A stretch of DNA of 23,971 nt. It comes from UMGS1696 sp963642885. GTDB lineage: Bacteria; Bacillota; Clostridia; Oscillospirales; CAG-272. Positions 15,346 through 23,002 of the stretch are shown in pieces; positions within the stretch are counted from its first letter, which is position 1; each line of letters begins with the position of its first letter. A program made the position numbers and the translations under genes. The notes below the pieces were generated by a model. The model was not told the DNA's origin. It saw only the letters and a list, made by a program, of their open reading frames with translations, and made no database searches. The DNA lies in NCBI GenBank assembly GCA_963642885.1, contig CAVIJI010000034.1:1-23971 (forward strand), given 5' to 3'.

Positions 15346-15696
15346 ATGGATTGCTTGTTTTGCAAAATAATATGCGGTGAGATTCCATCGACTAAAGTTT
15401 ACGAAGACGAAAATATATATGCCTTCAAGGATATAAATCCCGAAGCACCGTGTCATGTTCTCGTTATTCCCAAGAAGCACATCGAATCAATGGATGAAGT
15501 AAACGAAGAAAACAGCGAATATATCGCCAAGATATTCGAAAAAATTCCGTCGATAGCAAAGCTCGGCGGAGCGGTAAACGGTTACAGAGTTATTTCAAAC
15601 TGCGGTGATGATGCCGGACAGTCGGTTCATCATCTTCATTTCCATATAATAGGCGGCTGCAAGCTTCCGCTTCACGTTTTTCCCGAAAAAGAATAA
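15346..15696 (+). CDS. HIT family protein (HinT-like nucleotide hydrolase)
   Basis: Small histidine-triad protein (116 residues) that hydrolyses nucleoside phosphoramidates or related adenylates in the cytoplasm. The triad is complete at QSVHHLHFHIIGG (H96, H98, H100, with H100 preceding the usual two hydrophobic residues). The N-terminal CLFCKIICGEIPS block carries C3 and C6, the cysteine pair found in zinc-binding HinT proteins. PCHVLVIPKKHI is the other conserved block. Length and layout match bacterial HinT. AAGGAG precedes the ATG. It is a single-gene unit facing the aspartokinase gene and is separated from it by a terminator. Confidence 0.95.
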   Translation: MDCLFCKIICGEIPSTKVYEDENIYAFKDINPEAPCHVLVIPKKHIESMDEVNEENSEYIAKIFEKIPSIAKLGGAVNGYRVISNCGDDAGQSVHHLHFHIIGGCKLPLHVFPEKE

Positions 15697-15731
15697 TAAC
15701 ATAAACAGAACTTTATAAGTACGAATAGTAA

Positions 15732-15770
15732 AGAGCCCCCTGTCATCTTGACAGAGGGCTCTTCAACTTT
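15732..15770. terminator. Convergent terminator between the HIT and aspartokinase genes
   Basis: AGAGCCCCCTGTCA (15732-15745) and TGACAGAGGGCTCT (15749-15762) form a 14-position stem with one mismatch and a three-base loop. The flanks give short U-rich tails on both strands (TCAACTTTT on plus, TTTACT on minus). Confidence 0.82.
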
Positions 15771-15776
15771 TATATA

Positions 15777-17105
15777 TTATTCCTTGACAAATTCACTGTA
15801 AATGGCCTTTAGAGCTTTGTCGAAATCGGCTTCGTCAATGCCTAAAATTATATTCAGCTCCGAGGAACCCTGGTCTATCATACGGATATTGACTCCCGCG
15901 TCGGCGACGGCTTTGAAAACACGGACGGCGATTCCCTTTGAACGTACCATACCTCTGCCTACGACAGCAATCAATGCAAGGTTTTCTTCAATTGACACCG
16001 TATCGGGCTCAACCATCTGGCAAATACGGTTTATAAGGCGCTCTTTACATTCGGATATTTCAAATTTATTCAGTATGACACTCATGGTGTCGATACCGGA
16101 GGGAAGATGTTCAAATGAAAGGTTTTCTTTTTCGATTGCTTCAAGTACCTTTCTTCCGAATCCCTTCTCGGAATTCATAAGCGCTTTTTCTATGGTTATA
16201 ACACAGAAGCCTTTTTTACCTGCGACACCTGTGATGACATTGTCGGCATCATAATTATCGGTGTGAGATACGATCATGGTACCGGGATCGCTTTCATCGT
16301 TGGTGTTTCTTATATTAATCGGAATACCCGCGAATCTTACGGGGAATATGGCATCTTCATGCAGTACGGACGCACCCATATACGAAAGCTCTCTCAGCTC
16401 ACGATAAGTAATGCATTTGATTGTTTTCGCATTCGGAATTATTCTGGGGTCGGCCATTAAGAAACCGTTGACATCGGTCCAGTTTTCGTATAAATCGGCG
16501 TAAACGGCACGAGCGACAATCGAACCCGTAATATCACTTCCGCCGCGTGAGAATGTACGTATGGTACCGTTAGGCTGAGAGCCGTAAAATCCGGGAATTA
16601 CTCCGTTAGTATGCTTTTTCATTTCTTCCGATAACAAAGAATTGGTTAATTCCGAATCAAAAGATCCGTTATCGTGAAATCTTATATAATCTGCGGGATC
16701 AATAAAATCATATCCGAGGTAGGCGGCCAATATTATGCCGTTTAAATATTCACCGCGGCTCGCGGCGTAATCACGTCCCGCATGGTGCAGTACAGCCCAT
16801 TTAATATGTTCGTACTCACCGGAGAGATCGAGATCAATACCCAGCTCGTCGATAATCGAATTGAATCTGTCTTTTATCAAATCAAACAAGCTGTCGAATT
16901 TTTCGACATCATAAGCGTTGTTGTAGCAGTTGTATAACATATCCGTAACCTTCGTGTCTCCCGAAAATCTCTTGCCGGGAGCGGAAGGAACAACAAATCG
17001 ACGTGCGGGATCATTTTTTATTATTTTTCCGACTTTTTTGAATTGTTCGGCATCCGCAAGAGAGCTTCCGCCGAATTTGACGACTTTAATGTTAAAATTG
17101 TTCAC
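15777..17105 (-). CDS. lysC: Aspartate kinase (monofunctional)
   Basis: Phosphorylates L-aspartate in the first step to lysine, threonine, methionine and diaminopimelate. The 442-residue product has KVVKFGGSSLAD at the N-terminus (nucleotide loop with K10), VVPSAPGKRFSGDTKVTD, TFSRGGSDITGSIVARA, ENWTDVNGFLMADPRI and ITYRELRELSYMGASVLHEDA, the usual catalytic blocks. Two C-terminal ACT domains follow (about residues 295-440, with GVAGKKGFCVITIE and LALIAVVGRGMVRSKGIA), so feedback control by an end-product amino acid is expected. Length and block order match the monofunctional clostridial type, with no homoserine dehydrogenase fusion. The start is GTG at 17105, supported by GAGGAT at 17118-17113. 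Its divergent neighbour is the DUF1015 gene. I see no lysine riboswitch in the short leader. Confidence 0.94.
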   Translation of the reverse strand: MNNFNIKVVKFGGSSLADAEQFKKVGKIIKNDPARRFVVPSAPGKRFSGDTKVTDMLYNCYNNAYDVEKFDSLFDLIKDRFNSIIDELGIDLDLSGEYEHIKWAVLHHAGRDYAASRGEYLNGIILAAYLGYDFIDPADYIRFHDNGSFDSELTNSLLSEEMKKHTNGVIPGFYGSQPNGTIRTFSRGGSDITGSIVARAVYADLYENWTDVNGFLMADPRIIPNAKTIKCITYRELRELSYMGASVLHEDAIFPVRFAGIPINIRNTNDESDPGTMIVSHTDNYDADNVITGVAGKKGFCVITIEKALMNSEKGFGRKVLEAIEKENLSFEHLPSGIDTMSVILNKFEISECKERLINRICQMVEPDTVSIEENLALIAVVGRGMVRSKGIAVRVFKAVADAGVNIRMIDQGSSELNIILGIDEADFDKALKAIYSEFVKE

Positions 17106-17126
17106 TTTAATTATCCTCGGATTAAT

Positions 17127-17156
17127 GTTATTTTGCGGAATTCCGAACAGAATAAC
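17127..17156 (-). promoter_or_regulatory. Hairpin in the lysC leader
   Basis: GTTATT (17127-17132) and AATAAC (17151-17156) flank a 10-base perfect palindrome CGGAATTCCG (17136-17145). This could fold as one imperfect stem or bind a dimeric protein. It lies immediately upstream of the lysC ribosome binding site at 17113-17118. Function is unproven, and the minus-strand promoter for lysC could not be placed confidently. Confidence 0.3.
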
Positions 17157-17227
17157 GGAGATCGGATATTCCCGTGGGGCAGCAAGAATGTTGTATTAAT
17201 TAATCTTATAACATGCAATAAATAATA

Positions 17228-17259
17228 TTGTTGACAACAAATCGACTATGTAGTATAAT
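17228..17259 (+). promoter_or_regulatory. Perfect-consensus promoter of the DUF1015 gene with dyad over -35
   Basis: TTGACA (17231-17236) and TATAAT (17254-17259) have a 17-base spacer, a perfect sigma-A match. The -35 box lies inside an inverted repeat TTGTTG-A-CAACAA (17228-17240), which could be an operator. The region is shared with the divergent lysC gene. Confidence 0.82.
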
Positions 17260-17290
17260 ATGCTAAAGTTGTTATTGGGAGTCGATGCTT

Positions 17291-18511
17291 ATGAAAAATA
17301 CTGTTTTTTCTTCAGCGGATATACTGATTCCGCTTTTTTCAAATGATAGGGATAAAATGAATAAATGGTCTGTTATTGCCTGTGACCAGTTTACATCGGA
17401 AGAAGAATATTGGAATAAATGCCGTGATATAATATGCAAGTCCCCGTCTACGCTCGACTATATATTACCCGAGGTATATATAGGAAGCGATAAGGAAAGT
17501 GAGATGCTGGCAAGCATAAAACAAAACTCCGACGGATTTGACGAATCGGAAATGAAAACGATAAACGGAATGATATACGTAAAGCGCAGTCTGCCGAACG
17601 GAAAAACCAGACGCGGTATCGTCGGAATGCTCGATCTCGAAAAATATGATTACAACAAAGGTGCGACATCGCCGATCAGAGCTACAGAGGAGACGATAAT
17701 ATCGAGAATTCCGTCAAGAGGTAAGATACGTGCTTTTTCACCAATAGAACTTCCGCATATTCTTATTCTCGTTAGTGACAGGGAACTGTTTGATGCTGCC
17801 GAAAAAAGTGCGGATGAAAAGCTATATGATTTTGAACTTATGCAGGGTGGGGGACACATTGAGGGATACGGAATTGTCGGAAATAATCTCGAAATGTTTT
17901 CTAACCTTGTCGAGAACTATGAGCGGAAGCATGACGGCGGCGTTATGTACGCTGTCGGAGACGGCAATCACTCGCTTGCCGCGGCAAAGGCTCACTGGGA
18001 AAAGCTGAAGAAGAACGGAGCGGCAGACAATCATCCCGCAAGATATGCTCTGTGCGAACTGACGCCGCTTGACGATGACTCTTTGGTATTTGAGCCGATA
18101 TACAGACTTCTGAAAAACTGCGATGTCGAAAAGCTTATGACGGAGCTGTATCGTATAGCGTCAAACGACTGTAACTCAACACAGAAAATCACGGTAGTGA
18201 CCAAATCCGACAAGAAGGAGCTTGCGTTTGTAAACAAAACGCACCCGCTGACTCAAGGGACTCTTCAGAAATTCATCGATGAATATATCGAAAAAAATCC
18301 GGAGACTTCATGTGATTATATCCACGGTGAAGAATCATTGGAAAAGCTTGCGCGAAAAGAGAATACTGTCGGATTTATATTCGATGGAATAGATAAATCG
18401 GAGCTTTTCGAATATATAAAAACATACGGTACTCTTCCGCGCAAGACTTTTTCAATGGGGGAAGCCGAAAGCAAGAGATATTATCTCGAAGCAAGAAAGA
18501 TTATACTTTAA
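17291..18511 (+). CDS. DUF1015 family protein
   Basis: Function not established. The 406-residue protein has the DUF1015 (COG4198) pattern: FSSADILIPLF and WSVIACDQFTSEEEYW near the N-terminus, RRGIVGMLDLEKYDY and SPIRATEETIISRIPSRGKIR mid-protein, then VGDGNHSLAAAKAHWEKLK (G223 to S228 is the core). The DGNHS core stands where, as I recall, canonical members have DGHHR, a motif also resembling ParB/SerK-type proteins. A conserved PARYALCELTPLDD segment and a C-terminal PRKTFSMGEAESKRYYLE block complete it. I chose ATG 17291 because GGGAG (17277-17281) is nine bases upstream; the in-frame ATG at 17285 is only three bases from it. No signal peptide or membrane helix. It faces the serC-serA operon, and DUF1015 genes are commonly found with those genes in Clostridia, so a role in serine or phosphoserine metabolism is a fair inference. 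Confidence 0.88.
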   Translation: MKNTVFSSADILIPLFSNDRDKMNKWSVIACDQFTSEEEYWNKCRDIICKSPSTLDYILPEVYIGSDKESEMLASIKQNSDGFDESEMKTINGMIYVKRSLPNGKTRRGIVGMLDLEKYDYNKGATSPIRATEETIISRIPSRGKIRAFSPIELPHILILVSDRELFDAAEKSADEKLYDFELMQGGGHIEGYGIVGNNLEMFSNLVENYERKHDGGVMYAVGDGNHSLAAAKAHWEKLKKNGAADNHPARYALCELTPLDDDSLVFEPIYRLLKNCDVEKLMTELYRIASNDCNSTQKITVVTKSDKKELAFVNKTHPLTQGTLQKFIDEYIEKNPETSCDYIHGEESLEKLARKENTVGFIFDGIDKSELFEYIKTYGTLPRKTFSMGEAESKRYYLEARKIIL

Positions 18512-18522
18512 TCTTAGCAATT

Positions 18523-18549
18523 GAGAGGGAATAACCCCTCTCTTTTTTT
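18523..18549 (+). terminator. Intrinsic terminator after the DUF1015 gene
   Basis: GAGAGGG (18523-18529) pairs with CCCTCTC (18536-18542) around a six-base loop, followed by seven T (18543-18549), 11 bases past the stop codon. The minus-strand side lacks a U tract, so it probably does not end the serA transcript. Confidence 0.9.
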
Positions 18550-18562
18550 GTGCTTCTTTATA

Positions 18563-19744
18563 TTATACAGGTTTTAAGACTCGAATGATACCGTCAACTT
18601 TTTCGATACTGTTAACAATATCATCGCTGACCTCTGCCGATACATCCACTAAAGTGCATGCATAGTTTCCTCTCGAACGGTTTAACATATTTTCTATGTT
18701 AATATTTCTCGAGGAAAATGCGGTGGAGATATGAGATATCATATTCGGAATATTTTTATGCAGTATTACGATACGCTGACCGTGGCTAAGCGGCATTTCA
18801 ACGGTGGGATAGTTAACACTGTTGCGTATATTACCGTGCTCAAGGTAGTTTATGAGTTCATCGGCGGCCATCGATGCACAGTTGTCCTCGCTTTCTTCCG
18901 TGGATGCTCCGAGGTGAGGAATTGCGATAACGCCTTTCATGCCCGCTGTTTTCGCATTGGGGAAATCGGTTACATAGCGTCTTACTTTACCGGAATCGAG
19001 AGCATTCTCCATTGCACAATCATCGACAAGTGCGTCCCTGGCGAAATTCAGTACTATGACACCGTCCTTCATCATACCGATGGTTTCGGAATTAATCATA
19101 TGCTTTGTGTTTACCAGCGGATCACTGTCTGTTATCAGTGGTGTGTGAAGCGAGATGAAATCGGCATTTTTTAATATTTCTTCACGTGAGTCGACTTTTT
19201 TAACGGATCTGGAGATTTTCCATGCGGAGTCAACCGAAATGTAAGGGTCGAATCCCAATACTTCCATTCCCAAAGCTACGGCGGCATTGGCAAGAGGACC
19301 TCCTATGGCTCCTAAGCCTATGATACCGAGGGTTTTGCCGAGCAGTTCACTTCCCGCGAATTTATTCTTCTCTTTTTCTACCAGCTTAGCTATATCGGGC
19401 TCGGATGCTGAACTCTTGACCCAATTGATTCCGCCTACTACATCTCTGCATGCGAGAAGCATTCCGCATATTACAAGCTCCTTAACCGCGTTGGCGTTAG
19501 CACCGGGAGTATTGAAAACAACTATACCTTTTTCGGCACATTCATCGAGCGGAATATTATTTGTTCCTGCGCCGGCTCTTGCGATGGCCTTGAGATTATT
19601 TTCGAATTGCATGGAATGCATATCGGCGGAACGAACCATAATGGCATCGGGTGAGGAAATATCGCTTCCTACCTCATATTTATCACGTGCAAATTTATCA
19701 GTGCCGCAGGATGCGATTTTATTCAGTAAGTTAATTTTGATCAT
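18563..19744 (-). CDS. serA: D-3-phosphoglycerate dehydrogenase
   Basis: Oxidises 3-phosphoglycerate to 3-phosphohydroxypyruvate with NAD, the first step of the phosphorylated serine pathway. The 393-residue protein has the 2-hydroxyacid dehydrogenase layout: RAGAGTNNIPLDECAEKGI (about 56-74), FNTPGANANAVKEL, the NAD loop GLGAIG (143-148) with GFDPY after it, ISLHTPL, VLNFARDALVDD with active-site R236, and IPHLGASTEES with catalytic H277. Residues about 323-393 form one ACT domain, giving the medium-length form without the extra intervening domain of the longest type. Feedback inhibition by serine is therefore plausible. It follows serC by nine bases with AGAGG overlapping the serC stop, so the two are one operon. 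No serB phosphatase is present in the window. Confidence 0.95.
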   Translation of the reverse strand: MIKINLLNKIASCGTDKFARDKYEVGSDISSPDAIMVRSADMHSMQFENNLKAIARAGAGTNNIPLDECAEKGIVVFNTPGANANAVKELVICGMLLACRDVVGGINWVKSSASEPDIAKLVEKEKNKFAGSELLGKTLGIIGLGAIGGPLANAAVALGMEVLGFDPYISVDSAWKISRSVKKVDSREEILKNADFISLHTPLITDSDPLVNTKHMINSETIGMMKDGVIVLNFARDALVDDCAMENALDSGKVRRYVTDFPNAKTAGMKGVIAIPHLGASTEESEDNCASMAADELINYLEHGNIRNSVNYPTVEMPLSHGQRIVILHKNIPNMISHISTAFSSRNINIENMLNRSRGNYACTLVDVSAEVSDDIVNSIEKVDGIIRVLKPV

Positions 19745-19753
19745 AACAGCCTC

Positions 19754-20839
19754 TTAATCTTTTGGATTGTTTAATGCGAAAGTTTTCATGAAGTCTACGA
19801 GTGCTTCTACGCCTGAATACGGCATTGCATTATAAATAGAAGCTCTCATTCCTCCTACGGAACGGTGGCCTTTCAGGTTTTTCAGTCCGACCTTAGATGC
19901 TTCGGATGCGAATTTTTTGTCGAGCTCTTCATTACCCGTAACAAACGTCACATTCATCATAGAACGGCTTGATTTTTTAACCGGTGCGATATAATAATTC
20001 TGCGAATCGAGATATGAATACAAAAGCTCGGCTTTCTTCTTGTTCAGCTTTTTCATTTCTTCGAGTCCGCCGAGCTCCAAAAGCCATTCATATACAAGTC
20101 CTGCCATGTAAATAGCGTAGCACGGCGGAGTGTTGTACATGGAGTCATTATCCGCCATAAGCGACCAGTTGAGCATGGAGGGTGTAATCGGATTTACCCA
20201 ACCGAGTAAATCATCACGTACGATAACGACGGTAAGCCCTGCGGGAGCCATATTTTTTTGTGCACCTGCATATATAACTCCGAATTTCGATACATCTACG
20301 GGTTCCGAGAGGATGCACGATGACATGTCCGCGACAAGGGGGATGTCACCGGTGTCGGGGATATAATCGAATTTAGTTCCGTATATTGTGTTGTTGAAGC
20401 AGATATGCACGTAATCCGCATCTTTTCTGAATGAATCACGTGTAGTCTGCGGTATTTCGGAGAAATTCTGCTCCTTTGAGGATGCGGCTGCAACACAGTC
20501 GCCGTACTTTAAGCCTTCCTTATATGCCTTGGTCGAGAACTGTCCCGAGAGAATGTAATCGGCTTTGCCCGTTTTCATAAGATTAAGCGGTACGGAAGCA
20601 AATTGAGTCGACGCTCCTCCCTGCAAAAACAGAACCTTGTAGTTGTCCGGAACCTGCATGAGCTTTCTGAAATCGGATTCGGCTTTCTGAATAATAGCTT
20701 CGAAATCAGAGCTGCGGTGGCTCATTTCCATAACCGACATACCGCTGTTTTTATATAAAACCAGTTCCGATGCGGCTTTCTCAAGTACGCCGAGCGGCAG
20801 CATAGAAGGACCGGCCGAAAAATTATACACTCTTTCCAT
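19754..20839 (-). CDS. serC: Phosphoserine aminotransferase
   Basis: PLP enzyme that converts 3-phosphohydroxypyruvate and glutamate to O-phosphoserine and 2-oxoglutarate, the second serine-pathway step (it can also act in PLP synthesis). The 361-residue protein has YNFSAGPSMLPLGVLE, MSVMEMSHRS, LFLQGGASTQF, VADMSSCILSEPVDV with D171, and IYAGAQKNMAPAGLTVVIV, where K195 holds PLP. The HRSVGGMRASIYNAMP block near the C-terminus binds substrate. All catalytic features are intact and the length is typical. The ATG lies nine bases after GGAGG. It is first in a serC-serA operon driven by a perfect-consensus promoter. Confidence 0.97.
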   Translation of the reverse strand: MERVYNFSAGPSMLPLGVLEKAASELVLYKNSGMSVMEMSHRSSDFEAIIQKAESDFRKLMQVPDNYKVLFLQGGASTQFASVPLNLMKTGKADYILSGQFSTKAYKEGLKYGDCVAAASSKEQNFSEIPQTTRDSFRKDADYVHICFNNTIYGTKFDYIPDTGDIPLVADMSSCILSEPVDVSKFGVIYAGAQKNMAPAGLTVVIVRDDLLGWVNPITPSMLNWSLMADNDSMYNTPPCYAIYMAGLVYEWLLELGGLEEMKKLNKKKAELLYSYLDSQNYYIAPVKKSSRSMMNVTFVTGNEELDKKFASEASKVGLKNLKGHRSVGGMRASIYNAMPYSGVEALVDFMKTFALNNPKD

Positions 20840-20916
20840 AACATTTAACCTCCGATAATTCGATATATAGAATAATGCTATAACAGACTATAAAATACTT
20901 TTATGTCAGTGGAATA

Positions 20917-20945
20917 ATTATACCGTAGATTTGTATAAATGTCAA
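20917..20945 (-). promoter_or_regulatory. serC: Perfect-consensus promoter of the serC-serA operon
   Basis: On the minus strand TTGACA (20945-20940) and TATAAT (20922-20917) are 17 bases apart. The leader to the serC ATG is about 70 bases, with no recognisable riboswitch or T-box. The rest of the intergenic space up to 21116 is very AT-rich; it contains a small hairpin CTTGTT/AACAAG (20956-20972), and I could not place the promoter of the DUF4349 gene. Confidence 0.87.
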
Positions 20946-21116
20946 TCTGTTTTAACTTGTTTTTATAACAAGAAATAAGATAAATTTATATCCGATTTTA
21001 TGCAAGAAGAAATAAAAATAACATATCGGTATATTTATATTTAAGAATAGGAACAAACCGCGAATATATATCGTCAATATAGTAGAAAATAAAATTAACA
21101 GGATGGGAGAAATTAT

Positions 21117-22100
21117 ATGAAAATCAAATTTGTGTCGTTGCTTTTGGTTGTTCAGTGTATTTTGCTCGTGTCATGTGCATCTTCGGGCAGTTCATCCGAT
21201 ACCGCATCTTATTATGCGAAATCGGCGAGTGATTATATCGGAGCGTATACGGAAGGATATGACCCTGAATATGGGGTGGAAACGACAGCCGCATCCGAGA
21301 TGAAGTCTTCGGACAGCGCCGCTAACGATTTATCGGAAAGAAAAATAATCACAACCGCAAGTCTTTCATATCAAACCCAATCTTTCGATGAATTTGTTAA
21401 TTCGATTACACAATGTATAACTTCTTATAACGGATATATCGAATCCTCCGAAATGTACGGCAACGGAATGTACTCTTCATATTCAAGCAGAAGCGCATAT
21501 ATAACAGCCAGAGTGCCCGCTGACAGTTACAGCGAGTTCATGACAAGTGCGTGTTCACTCGGAATACTGACGTATCGCAGCGAAAGCAGGGACGACATAA
21601 CAATGAATTATGTGGATACGGAGAGTCACATTAAAGCACTCGAGAGTGAGAGGGATGCACTTATTACACTTATGGAAAAAGCAGAGTCTCTGACAGATGT
21701 AATAGACCTTCAGGCGAGACTGTCGGATGTTAATTATGAGTTGGATTCATATAACTCTCAGCTCAGAAAATATGATAATCTGGTGTCGTATTGCACCGTA
21801 AATATTAATATAAGTGAGGTAATACGTGAGGTTATTCCGGAAGAGTCCATGACTTTCGGTGAAAGAATCGCAAACGGCCTCGAAGAATCGTTCATTAATA
21901 TAGGAGAAGACTCGAAGGAGTTTGCGGTTTGGTTTGTTACCTCCTTGCCTTACATAGTGATATGGGCTGTAATTGCGGTGATTGTGATTATTGTTATCAG
22001 GTGTGCCGTTAAGAGAAGACGTTCGAAAAAATTAAGTAAAAAGAAGGTAAACGAGCTTGTACGGAAGGCAAAAGAAAATAACGCCGAAAACAATAATTAA
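21117..22100 (+). CDS. DUF4349 lipoprotein with C-terminal membrane helix
   Basis: Function unknown. The 327-residue protein has a lipoprotein signal peptide ending in LVSC (lipidated C20), a Ser/Ala-rich linker to about residue 70, and a DUF4349 domain. The domain starts at ERKIITTASLSYQTQSFDEF, with RSAYITARVPADSYSEFM and the YVDTESHIKALESERDALITLM segment leading into a coiled coil (about 165-225, including VIDLQARLSDVNYELDSYNSQLRKY). A hydrophobic helix (about 281-303) and a Lys/Arg-rich tail finish it. The protein is thus anchored at both ends, with the coiled coil outside. RBS is GGATGGGAG. The next gene overlaps its end by 44 bases, suggesting a joint role at the cell envelope. DUF4349 members occur widely in Clostridia as putative surface or stress proteins; nothing here points to a specific reaction. 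Confidence 0.87.
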   Translation: MKIKFVSLLLVVQCILLVSCASSGSSSDTASYYAKSASDYIGAYTEGYDPEYGVETTAASEMKSSDSAANDLSERKIITTASLSYQTQSFDEFVNSITQCITSYNGYIESSEMYGNGMYSSYSSRSAYITARVPADSYSEFMTSACSLGILTYRSESRDDITMNYVDTESHIKALESERDALITLMEKAESLTDVIDLQARLSDVNYELDSYNSQLRKYDNLVSYCTVNINISEVIREVIPEESMTFGERIANGLEESFINIGEDSKEFAVWFVTSLPYIVIWAVIAVIVIIVIRCAVKRRRSKKLSKKKVNELVRKAKENNAENNN

Positions 22101-22740
22101 ACTGCTTGTCATACTCATTACCGTAGGACTAACCGCTTCTGCCGTGATTAACGCCGCAATGTGCATCTCGGTCAAAAAGTGCATAATTACATCGGATGAT
22201 GCTTCCGGATACAATGCCGACTGTATATTGGTCCTCGGTGCGGGTGTGAGAGAAGACGGAACCCCGAGCCTGATGCTTCGTGACAGACTACTGACAGCAA
22301 TAGAACTGTATAAAAACGGATGTGCTCCCAAGCTGCTTATGAGCGGTGACCACGGAAGGATCGATTATAATGAGGTCGCCTGTATGAAAAGCTTTGCCAT
22401 AGAACACGGAGTTCCCGAGGATGATATTTTTCTCGACCATGCGGGCTTTTCTACCTATGATTCCGTTGTTCGCGCGAAAGAAGTATTCGGAGCGAAAAAA
22501 ATCATTATTGTAACTCAAAAGTATCATATGTACAGAGCTTTATATGATGCAAAGGCTTTCGGTTTGGATTGTGTCGGAATCGCGGCTGCAGGAGACGATT
22601 ATCGCGGACAGAGTCTGCGTGATGTAAGGGAGTTTGTTGCACGTACCAAAGATTTTATCTATACGGTTATAAAACCCGAGCCGGTCTATCTCGGAGAAAA
22701 AATATCACTTGCGGGAAGCGGAACGGTTACCGATGGCTGA
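22057..22740 (+). CDS. SanA/YdcF-like (DUF218) membrane protein
   Basis: Predicted membrane-anchored protein of the DUF218 family, whose members SanA, YdcF and ElyC are linked to envelope integrity or SAM binding. The 227-residue product has a basic N-terminus, one membrane helix (about 12-33), and the DUF218 fold: ADCILVLGAGVREDGTPS, LRDRLLTAIELYKNG, KLLMSGDHGRIDYNEVACM, FLDHAGFSTYDSVVRAKEVF, and IIIVTQKYHMYRALYDAKAFG. Late blocks (GDDYRGQSLRDVREFVARTKDF) match the SanA subgroup well. The start is TTG at 22057, the only start codon that keeps the membrane helix. AAGAAGG lies nine bases upstream, inside the preceding DUF4349 gene, which it overlaps by 44 bases. Operon and overlap support translational coupling. 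A role in a cell-envelope barrier is family knowledge, unproven here. Confidence 0.87.
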   Translation: MYGRQKKITPKTIIKLLVILITVGLTASAVINAAMCISVKKCIITSDDASGYNADCILVLGAGVREDGTPSLMLRDRLLTAIELYKNGCAPKLLMSGDHGRIDYNEVACMKSFAIEHGVPEDDIFLDHAGFSTYDSVVRAKEVFGAKKIIIVTQKYHMYRALYDAKAFGLDCVGIAAAGDDYRGQSLRDVREFVARTKDFIYTVIKPEPVYLGEKISLAGSGTVTDG

Positions 22741-22760
22741 GTAATTCGGGCAAATAAGAC

Positions 22761-22800
22761 GTATCGTGCTGTTTGAAATCAAATGGCACGATACTTTTTT
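22761..22800 (+). terminator. Intrinsic terminator after the SanA-like gene
   Basis: GTATCGTGC (22761-22769) pairs with GCACGATAC (22786-22794), and an inner TTTG/CAAA stem (22772-22775 with 22780-22783) caps it. Six T follow (22795-22800). It closes the DUF4349-SanA operon. Confidence 0.93.
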
Positions 22801-22884
22801 GCGTATATTTATTCATTGCACAGGGCATCTTAAAGGTAAATATAATAATTGTTCCGCAAATGAAAAATGTTGTTAAGTTTATTC

Positions 22885-22913
22885 TTGAAAAAAAAACTTT
22901 AATGTGGTATAAT
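22885..22913 (+). promoter_or_regulatory. Sigma-A promoter of the helicase gene
   Basis: TTGAAA (22885-22890) and perfect TATAAT (22908-22913) have a 17-base spacer, about 90 bases before the helicase ATG. The leader contains a small inverted repeat AGAATA / TATTCT near 22938-22959 and an isolated TTGACA (22948-22953) that has no good partner -10. Confidence 0.75.
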
Positions 22914-23002
22914 AATAGCTGATTTTTGAAAACAGCAGAATACCGTATTGACATATTCTGTAAACGATTTTTTTGAGTATTTTTATAGAAAGAGCGTGTT
23001 GA

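Noticed and set aside
17106..17230. Possible lysine riboswitch upstream of lysC.
   Set aside because: The leader is only about 125 bases and lacks the conserved L-box segments; just one short imperfect hairpin is visible.
22948..22976. Second helicase promoter from the exact TTGACA at 22948-22953.
   Set aside because: No acceptable -10 box occurs 16 to 18 bases downstream; the pair at 22885/22908 is much better.
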